In this document: positions 6,571-12,290 of the stretch, one piece after another
Numbering within the stretch: position 1 is the stretch's first letter
Layout: every line of letters begins with the position of its first letter
From: Ruminococcus sp. UBA7477
GTDB taxonomy: Bacteria; Bacillota; Clostridia; Oscillospirales; Ruminococcaceae
Direction of reading: 5' to 3'
DNA length: 14,752 nt
NCBI GenBank assembly: GCA_002479715.1
Contig: DLOT01000046.1
Coordinates: 10,475-25,226 of the forward strand
The notes under the pieces: model-generated
Databases searched by the model: none
Told to the model about the DNA's origin: nothing
Seen by the model: only the letters and a program-made list of their open reading frames with translations
Position numbers and translations under genes: made by a program

Positions 6571-7242
6571 CTATATTTTCTTAGGCTTGCGGCCGCAGCT
6601 GTAACGCTCAGGGCAATAACCCAAGACTTCACACTTGGGTTTCATCTCGTTATCAATAATATATTCCCATTCGGGAGAAAGCCTGCGAAGCTCTCTGCAT
6701 ATATCTCCAAACAGTTCCCTGTATTCCCAGTATGCCCTTGTACACATTCTTTGGCGGGACATATCAATAAGATTTCGCAGATTGCGCTTATCGACGATCT
6801 TTGTCGTCATTCCCAGCGGCAGCAGCATAGCGCTGTCCTCCCTCGGGATACCGAGAGTTTCCAGCTTTTCTCCTGCCTGCGAAACCGCTCTCATTGTCTG
6901 CTCATATATTTCTCTCGCTTCCGGATTGCTTTTGATTTTCGGCGGAGTAACAAACTCAAAGCCGCCGTAGTCTATATACCTCGTACTTGCCTGAAGTCTT
7001 GTCGGCGAACCGCCCAAATGGGTATACCATTCGCGGATAACCCTTGCGGAATAGCCGTCGATGACCAGCTCGACATTTACATATTCAAGCGTTCTGCCGT
7101 GGTTTGATTTTATGCAGTCAAGACCGCGTTTATAATTCTTTTCGGCATCTGAAACATCTGCCCCCCAGCAGATCCCAGCCCTTTCGCCTATAAGCGAAAC
7201 AGGGTTGAGAGTCGTCGTTGAAAGCACGGTGATTTTTCCCAT
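6571..7242 (-). CDS. thyX: FAD-dependent thymidylate synthase, divergent signature
   Basis: ThyX makes dTMP from dUMP with methylene-tetrahydrofolate as carbon donor and reduced FAD as hydride carrier. The 223-residue length fits. The region REWYTHLGGSPTRLQASTRY (residues 70-89) corresponds to the ThyX motif R-H-R-x5-7-S-x-R-Y: the final S-x-R-Y is intact and the His is kept (His75), but the two flanking arginines read Thr and Leu and there are about two extra residues inside. Later blocks support the family: LPLGMTTKIVDKRNLRNLI and SRQRMCTRAYWEYRELF. The tail has three cysteines (204, 210, 216) in a CEVLGYCPERYSCG context. ATG at 7242 has a moderate SD (GGTAGGA). A good promoter lies 64 bp upstream. 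It heads the cluster with the zinc-ribbon, TPM and CPBP-like genes. Confidence 0.9.
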   Translation of the reverse strand: MGKITVLSTTTLNPVSLIGERAGICWGADVSDAEKNYKRGLDCIKSNHGRTLEYVNVELVIDGYSARVIREWYTHLGGSPTRLQASTRYIDYGGFEFVTPPKIKSNPEAREIYEQTMRAVSQAGEKLETLGIPREDSAMLLPLGMTTKIVDKRNLRNLIDMSRQRMCTRAYWEYRELFGDICRELRRLSPEWEYIIDNEMKPKCEVLGYCPERYSCGRKPKKI

Positions 7243-7305
7243 ATAATATTCCTACCTTTCCCAGCGCATGCCCGCGTACAAAGATCTCACATTCCATATA
7301 TAATT

Positions 7306-7334
7306 ATGATAACACATTTTCTTGAATCTTTCAA
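7306..7334 (-). promoter_or_regulatory. thyX promoter
   Basis: TTGAAA (7329-7334), 17-nt spacer ending in TGT (extended -10), TATCAT (7306-7311), on the minus strand upstream of thyX. Confidence 0.8.
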
Positions 7335-7380
7335 CAGGGAATTACAAATTATCTGCCTTTCTTTTGATGCGATTGACGGT

Positions 7381-7410
7381 TGCAAAGCCCCGCTGTGTTG
7401 GCAGGCGGGG
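7381..7410 (-). terminator. Weak terminator-like hairpin after radC
   Basis: CCCCGC (7405-7410) pairs with GCGGGG (7388-7393) around an 11-nt loop on the minus strand, followed only by CTTTGCA. The poor U-tract makes it uncertain, but it lies 12 bp behind the radC stop and before the thyX promoter. Confidence 0.5.
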
Positions 7411-7422
7411 AATGTATGACTG

Positions 7423-8106
7423 CTATTTGTCGATCAGCGGGAAATGCCCGCTTTGCTTCATTGAATAGGTATCGCCGGTTGACGAAACTATAATATGATC
7501 CAGCAAGATCAGGCCAACACTTTTCAGCGTCCTCTTGAGAGTTCGCGTAATCGTAATATCTATATTGCTAGGGGAAGCAGTCATTTGGTTCGGGTGGTTA
7601 TGTGCAACTATTATCAATCGGCTGCCGCTGCGGTTCGCGCCGTCGATTATTCCAAGCGGATTTACGGAGGTTTTGTCCGGGTCACCCTCGCTGACGATCT
7701 CACACCCGACACACCGGAGCTTTTCGTTCAAAAAGCAGGCCATAAGCCTTTCATGATTCTCAGCCTTGAGTGAGTTTGAAAAAAGGCGTCTCGCCGCAGA
7801 CACCGTTTCGACTGATGAAACCGGGCGCCCGTATCTTTCAATTATTCTCGACAGAGCCGCAAAAAGCACTGCCGCGTTTTCGCTGAGGTCACAGTCATTT
7901 ACAAGCTCGCGGGCAGTTGCGGATATTATTCCCGTAAATGAACCGAATCGGCTGAAAAGCAGGTCAACCGTGCCACAAGCACTTTTTCTAGGCTGCGCAA
8001 GGTACAAAAGCATTTCTACCGCTTCGCGGTCGGTCATATGAGAAAATCCGCCTTGCTCGAATCGTTTCATCAAGCGATCGTTTCTGCTCTCGCTGACTGT
8101 TTTCAT
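7423..8106 (-). CDS. radC: RadC-family JAMM/MPN-domain protein
   Basis: 227-residue RadC (UPF0758) protein. An N-terminal helix-hairpin-helix-like part (about 20-95) is followed by a JAB/MPN domain (about 100-227) with AHNHPN at 168-173, Ser180 and Asp183, then VGLILLDHIIVSSTGDTYSM, all in family positions. Despite its name the family's role in DNA repair is not established; metal-dependent peptidase or nuclease-like functions have been proposed. Oddities: the region before the motif reads NPLGII where most members read N-P-R-E-V, and the spacing between HxH and Asp183 is one residue longer than the usual H-x-H-x10-D. ATG at 8106 has a GGGGGAG-type SD. It has its own promoter and diverges from the pseudouridine synthase gene. 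Confidence 0.9.
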   Translation of the reverse strand: MKTVSESRNDRLMKRFEQGGFSHMTDREAVEMLLYLAQPRKSACGTVDLLFSRFGSFTGIISATARELVNDCDLSENAAVLFAALSRIIERYGRPVSSVETVSAARRLFSNSLKAENHERLMACFLNEKLRCVGCEIVSEGDPDKTSVNPLGIIDGANRSGSRLIIVAHNHPNQMTASPSNIDITITRTLKRTLKSVGLILLDHIIVSSTGDTYSMKQSGHFPLIDK

Positions 8107-8129
8107 GCCTCTCCCCCCCTTACACCTAC

Positions 8130-8158
8130 AGTATAACCTGTTTTGATTATTTTTTCAA
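8130..8158 (-). promoter_or_regulatory. radC promoter
   Basis: TTGAAA (8153-8158), 17-nt spacer, TATACT (8130-8135) on the minus strand, giving a short leader to radC. Confidence 0.83.
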
Positions 8159-8185
8159 GAGGGGGTGGAATTTGGGGCAAAGATG

Positions 8186-8194
8186 TGTTATCAT
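8186..8194 (+). promoter_or_regulatory. Candidate extended -10 promoter of the rluA-family gene
   Basis: TGT followed by TATCAT (8189-8194), 34 bp before the ATG. The -35 region is poor, so the call rests on the extended -10 and on its identity with the thyX -10 region over 13 bases. Confidence 0.5.
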
Positions 8195-8228
8195 ATACAT
8201 ATACTATTATTATCTGAGGAGACTTGCT

Positions 8229-9188
8229 ATGAAAAGCTTTACAGCGGCGCAAAACGACGCCGGTCAGCGGATCGACAAATTTCTTGAAAAAGCCGTTCCG
8301 GCACTGCCCAAATCGCTGATGTATAAATATATACGCCTCAAGCGCATAAAAGTCAACAAAAAAAGGTGTACTATCTCTCAGCTGTTAAACAAAGGGGATA
8401 CCATAGAGCTTTATATCAACGACGAGTTTTTTCCGATCACTGACAGCGGACCGCAGTTTCTGCTGGCTCCGAATACGGTCGATGTTGTTTTTGAAGATCA
8501 GAACATCCTGATAGTCAATAAAAAATCCGGCCTTGTCGTCCATGAGGATGAAAGCCAGACGCCCGACACGCTGATAAACCGTGTTCTGCACTATCTTTAC
8601 GACAAGGGTGAATATGATCCTGAAAGTGAGCTTTCATTCACGCCCGCACTTTGCAACCGTCTTGACCGCAACACGAGCGGTATTGTCATATGCGCCAAAA
8701 ACGCCGAGGCTCTGAGGGTTTTAAACCAAAAGATCAAGGACAGAGAGCTGTCTAAGTTCTATCTTTGTATCACCTGTAAAATACCTAAGGAGACCGAGGC
8801 CGTCAAAACCGCATATCTTACCAAGGACGAAAAGGCGAAAACTGTCAGTGTTTCCGACAGAAAAACACCTCAAAGCAAAACAGCTGTCACCAAATACAAG
8901 GTACTGAAAACCTCGGGAAGTCTTGCATTGTGTGAGGTCGAGCTGATAACCGGCAGGACTCATCAGATACGGGCCCATATGGCATACCTCGGAGCCCCGG
9001 TTCTGGGCGACGGCAAATACGGCTCACACGAGATCAATAATCGTTACCGCGTCAAGGCCCAAGCCCTGCACGCCTATAAGCTGCGCTTCGGTTTTAAGAC
9101 CGACGGAGGTATCCTGAGCTACCTTGACGGCAGAGAATTTCAGACTCCGCCGCCATGGTTTCAAGACAAATTCTTTGGAGAAAAATAA
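8229..9188 (+). CDS. RluA-family pseudouridine synthase
   Basis: Isomerises specific uridines in RNA to pseudouridine; which rRNA or tRNA site cannot be told. 319 residues: an S4-type RNA-binding domain at about 13-60 (RIDKFLEKAVPALPKSL, then IRLKRIKVN), followed by the catalytic domain with NRLDRNTSGIVICAKN at 143-158, where Asp146 is the expected nucleophile, and GRTHQIRAHM at 242-251. The family usually has His before RLD; here it is Asn. I chose ATG at 8229 because GAGGAG lies 7 nt upstream and the S4 domain starts right after. A further in-frame ATG at 8172 would add a Tyr-rich extension spanning the promoter. It diverges from radC; the next gene has its own promoter. Confidence 0.95.
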   Translation: MKSFTAAQNDAGQRIDKFLEKAVPALPKSLMYKYIRLKRIKVNKKRCTISQLLNKGDTIELYINDEFFPITDSGPQFLLAPNTVDVVFEDQNILIVNKKSGLVVHEDESQTPDTLINRVLHYLYDKGEYDPESELSFTPALCNRLDRNTSGIVICAKNAEALRVLNQKIKDRELSKFYLCITCKIPKETEAVKTAYLTKDEKAKTVSVSDRKTPQSKTAVTKYKVLKTSGSLALCEVELITGRTHQIRAHMAYLGAPVLGDGKYGSHEINNRYRVKAQALHAYKLRFGFKTDGGILSYLDGREFQTPPPWFQDKFFGEK

Positions 9189-9191
9189 TAC

Positions 9192-9220
9192 TTGTAAATG
9201 TACCGTGAATATGATACAAT
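9192..9220 (+). promoter_or_regulatory. Promoter of the PHP-TSCPD pair
   Basis: TTGTAA (9192-9197), 17-nt spacer ending in TGA (extended -10), TACAAT (9215-9220), immediately downstream of the pseudouridine synthase stop. Confidence 0.75.
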
Positions 9221-9264
9221 AGACTATAATAGAGAGCAAAATAAAGCGCTGGGAGGTTTTGTCC

Positions 9265-10104
9265 ATGATTGGAGATTTGCACTGCCATACGACCATTTCC
9301 GACGGGTCTATGGGCATTGAAGAGGTTATCGCGCAGGCTAAGCGCACAAATATTGACGTTCTCGCTATCACAGACCACGACACGCTGTCTTCCGTGCAGC
9401 GTTCAAAGGTTCTTGGCGAACGATACGGCGTAAACATAATCCCCGCAGTGGAGCTTTCCGCATGGGATAAAAAGCGCAGCCGAAAAGTTCACATTCTCTG
9501 CTACGCTCCTCAAAAGCCGGACCGTTTGGAAGGTCTGTGCCATAAGTCCTGCGAGATACGCAAGAGCTGCGCTAACGATATGATCAGCAAGGTCATGGAG
9601 CTGTTCCCGATCACCTACGAATCCGTGCAGAGATATTCAAAGGGCAGCAAGAGCATTTTTAAGCAGCACATCATGCGTGCTCTGGTAAACTTCGGCTACG
9701 ACACATCGTTTTACGGGGCGCTTGACCATGAGCTTTTCAACCGTGAGAACGGCAAGTGTCTTGTGACCCGCGAATATCCGGACGTTAATTTTGTTCTTGA
9801 CCTGATCCACTCTTCCCGCGGTGTTGCGGTCTTGGCCCACCCGTTCATGTTTGACAGTCTGGAGCTTCTCAGCGAGCTTTGCGAGGCCGGCAAGCTGGAC
9901 GGCATTGAGGTCTATCACTACTCCGCAGACGGAAAGGAAAACGTCCTACTGGAAAAATGCAGGCAGTATGACCTGATAGAAACCGGCGGCTCTGACTTTC
10001 ACGGTCTTTACAACGAGCATCCGACATATCTCGGAAGCAGGACGACAGACAATGAAAATCTGAAGCGTCTGTTTGATATGATAGAAAAAAATAAAAAGAA
10101 ATAA
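9265..10104 (+). CDS. PHP-domain phosphoesterase (TrpH / RNase AM-like)
   Basis: 279-residue polymerase-and-histidinol-phosphatase domain protein, a metal-dependent phosphoesterase. Metal ligands are clear: DLHCHTTISDGS (His6, His8), ITDHDT (Asp37-Asp39), Glu63 in PAVELSAWD, His76, AHP at 191-193 and GSDFHG at 242-247. Closest in layout to the TrpH/YciV group, whose Escherichia coli member is the 5'-3' exoribonuclease RNase AM acting on 5'-monophosphate oligonucleotides; that exact substrate is inferred. ATG at 9265 is 8 nt behind GGGAGG. A TTG two codons earlier is too close to the SD. Eleven bp separate it from the TSCPD gene, with which it forms an operon. Confidence 0.92.
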   Translation: MIGDLHCHTTISDGSMGIEEVIAQAKRTNIDVLAITDHDTLSSVQRSKVLGERYGVNIIPAVELSAWDKKRSRKVHILCYAPQKPDRLEGLCHKSCEIRKSCANDMISKVMELFPITYESVQRYSKGSKSIFKQHIMRALVNFGYDTSFYGALDHELFNRENGKCLVTREYPDVNFVLDLIHSSRGVAVLAHPFMFDSLELLSELCEAGKLDGIEVYHYSADGKENVLLEKCRQYDLIETGGSDFHGLYNEHPTYLGSRTTDNENLKRLFDMIEKNKKK

Positions 10105-10115
10105 GGAGAGTTAAA

Positions 10116-10364
10116 ATGAAGTATTCATACATACCGCACGGAGTTTGCTCGACGCGCATTGATTTCGAGGTTGAAAACGGAGTTATTAAGGCTGTTCAGT
10201 TCACAGGCGGCTGCAACGGCAATTTAAAGGGTATTTCCTCGCTTGTGACCGGCATGAAGGCTGAAGATGTTATCGCAAAGCTTGAAGGCACAAAGTGCGG
10301 CTTCAAGCAGACCTCCTGCCCTGACCAGCTTGCCCGCGCGCTGAAATCTATACCTAAGGAATAG
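10116..10364 (+). CDS. Small TSCPD-domain protein (TIGR03905-like)
   Basis: 82-residue protein, essentially one TSCPD domain: GVCSTRIDFEVENGVIKAV, FTGGCNGNLKGISSLVTGM, then CGFKQTSCPDQLARAL. Four cysteines (Cys11, Cys33, Cys61, Cys68) occupy the conserved positions and could bind metal. The domain is also found at the C-terminus of B12-dependent ribonucleotide reductases; the function of the stand-alone form is unknown. AAGGAG precedes ATG by a normal distance. It is the second gene of the PHP operon and the last plus-strand gene before the accessory zone. Confidence 0.92.
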   Translation: MKYSYIPHGVCSTRIDFEVENGVIKAVQFTGGCNGNLKGISSLVTGMKAEDVIAKLEGTKCGFKQTSCPDQLARALKSIPKE

Positions 10365-10425
10365 AGAAAGAGCCTAGCTTATGAGGGCGCGATCTGCACA
10401 AGGTCAAATAAAAACGGACAATAAA

Positions 10426-10470
10426 AGAGCCTCCTACGGTATAATGAAAGAAGATACCATAGGAGGTTTT
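10426..10470. terminator. Long imperfect hairpin between convergent genes
   Basis: CCTCCTA-C-GGTAT (10430-10442) pairs with ATACC-A-TAGGAGG (10454-10466), 12 bp with one mismatch and an 11-nt loop. The stem extends by A-U and G-U pairs to 10426/10470. It lies between the TSCPD gene (+) and the GNAT gene (-). The minus strand reads out into CTCTTTTATTG, so it may act as a bidirectional terminator. Its loop edge contains TATAAT and its right arm contains AGGAGG, so it could instead be a regulatory or mobile-element leader. Confidence 0.5.
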
Positions 10471-10473
10471 GCT

Positions 10474-10589
10474 ATGTTAAAATAATGGCGGCACGCTGTA
10501 AAATACGGCGGAGGATTTTTGGGTTTAGTCAGAACGCTAAACTGGAATTTATCTGTCTTTCCTACAAACTAGAGTTTTGGCTCTGCTAA
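10474..10589 (+). other. Remnant-like stretch with tiny coupled reading frames
   Basis: Behind AGGAGG (10461-10466, inside the hairpin arm) lies ATG-TTA-AAA-TAA (10474-10485), whose stop overlaps an ATG (TAATG) opening a 34-codon frame that ends at 10589. That frame contains an imperfect internal duplication (AKLEF-ICLS / YKLEF-WLC). No family is recognised. It may be an insertion-sequence scrap or chance; the rest of 10365-10599 shows nothing else. Confidence 0.2.
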
Positions 10590-10599
10590 ATATATTTTC

Positions 10600-11016
10600 T
10601 CATAATTTTTTTGACAAGAAATATTTGCTTAGTTTAGGATTTTTATTTTCACGAACATATTCAATCCTGTATCCGAGTTTTGGATAAAATTCAGGTGCCT
10701 GAAAGCCAAAGGTCGTGAGAGTTATTATGTCGTATCCTTTTCCTCTATACTCTTTCTCTACTGCACCAACAAGTTTGCTTCCTAAACCTTTTTTCCTGTA
10801 CTTCTCTCCAACAATAAGGTCAGCGATATGAACCTCATTATAGTATGCTCTCCCTGTGATAACGCCAAGAATATTTTGTTCATCATTTTCAGCAATAAAG
10901 CAGAATTCTTCAAAATTCAGCTCTACACCACTTTTCAAAGCATAATCAGAAAACTCTTTATTGATGAAATCGCCTGTTCTTTTATCATTGTCTGCTTTTC
11001 TGATAACTATTTCCAT
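10600..11016 (-). CDS. GNAT-family N-acetyltransferase
   Basis: 138-residue acetyltransferase expected to move an acetyl group from acetyl-CoA to an amine; the substrate is unknown. Motif A is visible as HIADLIVGEKYRKKGLGSKL, with the R-x-x-G-x-G pyrophosphate-binding loop (RKKGLG), followed by a motif-B region ITLTTFGFQAPEFYPKLGY typical of GNATs (F-Y-x-K-L-G-Y). I place the start at the ATG at 11016, 8 nt behind GGAGG. An upstream ATG at 11052 would start inside the leader hairpin. Its promoter and leader belong to a repeated roughly 80-bp module also found in front of the beta-propeller gene. Composition is more AT-rich than the housekeeping genes on either side. Confidence 0.88.
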   Translation of the reverse strand: MEIVIRKADNDKRTGDFINKEFSDYALKSGVELNFEEFCFIAENDEQNILGVITGRAYYNEVHIADLIVGEKYRKKGLGSKLVGAVEKEYRGKGYDIITLTTFGFQAPEFYPKLGYRIEYVRENKNPKLSKYFLSKKL

Positions 11017-11030
11017 AACATATACCTCCA

Positions 11031-11110
11031 CAAATTCCGATTTATCGGGCATATGAAAAATCCGCCCAACTGCATTTTACCATAGGCACAGAGAAAAATC
11101 AACCACAAAT
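11031..11110 (-). repeat. Dispersed promoter-leader module, copy A
   Basis: This 80-bp segment matches 13153-13234 at about 89% (roughly seven substitutions and two single-base gaps, counted by eye). On the minus strand it carries a complete promoter, a short leader and a hairpin abutting the GNAT SD. The downstream genes at the two copies are unrelated. Confidence 0.85.
11074..11102 (-). promoter_or_regulatory. GNAT gene promoter (in repeat copy A)
   Basis: TTGATT (11097-11102), 17-nt spacer ending TGG (extended -10), TAAAAT (11074-11079), minus strand; it is conserved base for base in hexamers and spacing in the second repeat copy. Confidence 0.75.
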
Positions 11111-11118
11111 CTATAACT

Positions 11119-11156
11119 AAAAAAATGCCGTATCAGACAGCTCTGTCGAATACGGC
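11119..11156 (-). terminator. Terminator downstream of flavin-reductase gene
   Basis: GCCGTAT (11150-11156) pairs with ATACGGC (11127-11133); an inner GACA/TGTC helix extends the stem and the minus strand continues ATTTTTTT. A second small inverted repeat (GCAGCT/AGCTGC) lies about 10 bp upstream of it. Confidence 0.85.
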
Positions 11157-11262
11157 GAGGAGGCAGCTTAAAGCTGCACCTGATGCCGCCTTCTTTGATA
11201 TAGTCTAGTGTGAAAGATAGCAAGACGTCGTGGTAAGCGTTAGCTAGAAAAATCGGAATTTG

Positions 11263-11832
11263 TTATTGCGAAAAATCTCCTATTTTACCCAACAATCTTC
11301 CAATGCTATGATACATACCCGAATATATTACAGGGTCAAGTTTTGTAAGATCAATATCAAAAGTATCTTGACATACAAAACGCTCATCTACTTGTATATT
11401 CCTTATTTTACAGAAAAAAGTGGTTGATTCTCCTATTTCAATAGATTTGTCAACCTCACATTCATATACCCAGCGACTTGAATCAAGGACAGGAACATCT
11501 ACAACCTTACCTCTGCAAACATTGTAAAGAATCTCATCCTTACTACCGTCCTTTGCATGGCGAGTGCCAAAATAATCCATAAGCTCAAGCATATCACTGC
11601 TAACCAAATTTACACTGAATATGCCTGTTCTGATTACATTTTGCTTTGTTCTTTTTGTTCCGAACATACTGATAACCAATAAATAATCATTATCTTTCTC
11701 ACTTGTAATGCTGACCCAAGTAATCGGTGCAAAATTATATGACCCGTCTTCATTGTTTGTGCCAATAATAAATGACGGTTGAACACACATAGAGAAATGA
11801 GTTCCTATTGATTTCCTTTTTATATTCTTCAC
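11263..11832 (-). CDS. Flavin reductase-like (flavoredoxin family) protein
   Basis: 189-residue FMN-binding split-barrel protein of the flavin-reductase-like domain family. Visible signatures: PSFIIGTNNEDGSYNFAPIT near the start (the family's N-x-x-P or N-x-A-P FMN-contacting segment), SITSEKDNDYLLVISMFGTK, KQNVIRTGIFSVNLVSSDM and the late ECEVDKSIEIGESTTFFCKI. Members reduce or carry FMN with NAD(P)H or accept electrons; the partner is unknown. The start is GTG at 11832, 9 nt behind GGGAG. A promoter at 12056-12084 would give a long leader that crosses a coding remnant. It sits alone in the AT-rich zone, followed by a strong terminator at 11119-11156. Confidence 0.85.
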   Translation of the reverse strand: MKNIKRKSIGTHFSMCVQPSFIIGTNNEDGSYNFAPITWVSITSEKDNDYLLVISMFGTKRTKQNVIRTGIFSVNLVSSDMLELMDYFGTRHAKDGSKDEILYNVCRGKVVDVPVLDSSRWVYECEVDKSIEIGESTTFFCKIRNIQVDERFVCQDTFDIDLTKLDPVIYSGMYHSIGRLLGKIGDFSQ

Positions 11833-11894
11833 GTCATATCTCTCCCTCAGTAAATTCCGGTTTATCTATGAAGTCCTCTGAAAACGCTGTAATA

Positions 11895-12044
11895 TCAAGG
11901 CGCTTCGCCTGTTAAGTGCTCAAACCTTATGTATTTCCCCTTGTTTTTGCCCTTATACGGTACGGATGCAAGGGCACCTTCAAGTGAAATCGTATCAAGG
12001 GATGGGGTGAGCAAACAACGGATGACAACAAGTTTATCACCATA
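11895..12044 (-). pseudogene. Short coding remnant, likely C-terminal piece of an element-borne protein
   Basis: Fifty codons open on the minus strand, ending at TGA 11895-11897 and bounded upstream by a TAA at 12045-12047. No credible start or SD. The translation has the texture of a real protein end: LDTISLEGALASVPYKGKN, then GKYIRFEHLTGEAP. I do not recognise the family with certainty; it resembles accessory proteins of conjugative elements. It lies between the flavin-reductase start and a primase-like fragment on the other strand, fitting a decayed mobile element. Nothing else is seen in 11833-12128 apart from the promoter. Confidence 0.4.
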
Positions 12045-12055
12045 TTAATACTTTA

Positions 12056-12084
12056 ATTACACCATAGTTTTCAAGCAAAGTCAA
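12056..12084 (-). promoter_or_regulatory. Candidate promoter for flavin-reductase gene
   Basis: TTGACT (12079-12084), 17-nt spacer ending in CTATGG, TGTAAT (12056-12061), minus strand. The TATGG before the -10 is the same as in the two repeated promoter modules. Confidence 0.6.
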
Positions 12085-12128
12085 TAGCAAATTCACGAAC
12101 CCTATAACAGCCCAAAGGAGGTTTTTCT

Positions 12129-12287
12129 ATGTCATACGCACAGCCAACCAACGAGATGATTGAACAGGCTCGCCACGCTAACCTCAGCGACTATTTCAGA
12201 AACAACGGTTATGATATGGAGCGACGGCGAAATGAATTCCACGTTAATGCTTTGCAATGGATTTTTGCTATATTGATTGCTCGGTAA
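12129..12287 (+). pseudogene. Truncated N-terminus of DUF3991/TOPRIM primase-like protein
   Basis: 52-codon frame with a strong SD (AAAGGAGG, 8 nt before ATG). The first about 39 residues, MSYAQPTNEMIEQARHANLS then DYFRNNGYDMERRRNEFHV, match the N-terminal pattern of DUF3991/TOPRIM (CHC2-type) primase-like proteins of integrative and conjugative elements (x-x-I-E-x-A-R-x-x-x-L-x-x-Y/F-L). Intact members are several hundred residues. Here the similarity breaks after EFHV and the frame stops 3 bp before the convergent end of the beta-propeller gene. I infer a decayed piece of a conjugative element, cut by the event that brought in the propeller gene or by a deletion. Confidence 0.6.
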
Positions 12288-12290
12288 ACT

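Larger units (their letters stand above)
11030..11263. repeat. 14-bp inverted repeats bounding a 234-bp interval
   Basis: ACAAATTCCGATTT at 11030-11043 and its exact inverse AAATCGGAATTTGT at 11250-11263. The interval holds the GNAT promoter module and the flavin-reductase terminator. The right repeat ends on the first base of the flavin-reductase stop codon. No target-site duplication is apparent, so a miniature mobile element is only a possibility. Confidence 0.4.

Noticed and set aside
8172..8228. Upstream ATG for the pseudouridine synthase
   Set aside because: Would translate through the promoter and SD region into a Tyr-rich leader; ATG at 8229 has a good SD and matches the S4 domain start.
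11017..11052. Upstream ATG for the GNAT protein
   Set aside because: Lies in the repeated leader and hairpin; the ATG at 11016 has GGAGG at 8 nt and homologous GNATs begin there.
11157..11200. Possible riboswitch or second structured RNA next to the flavin-reductase terminator
   Set aside because: Only short inverted repeats (GCAGCT/AGCTGC) are visible; no known riboswitch core motif was recognised and it lies downstream of a gene.
11833..12128. 40-residue minus-strand frame starting at ATG 12043
   Set aside because: Poor SD and His/Arg/Pro-rich translation; the overlapping frame ending at 11895 looks more protein-like, so this one was not called.
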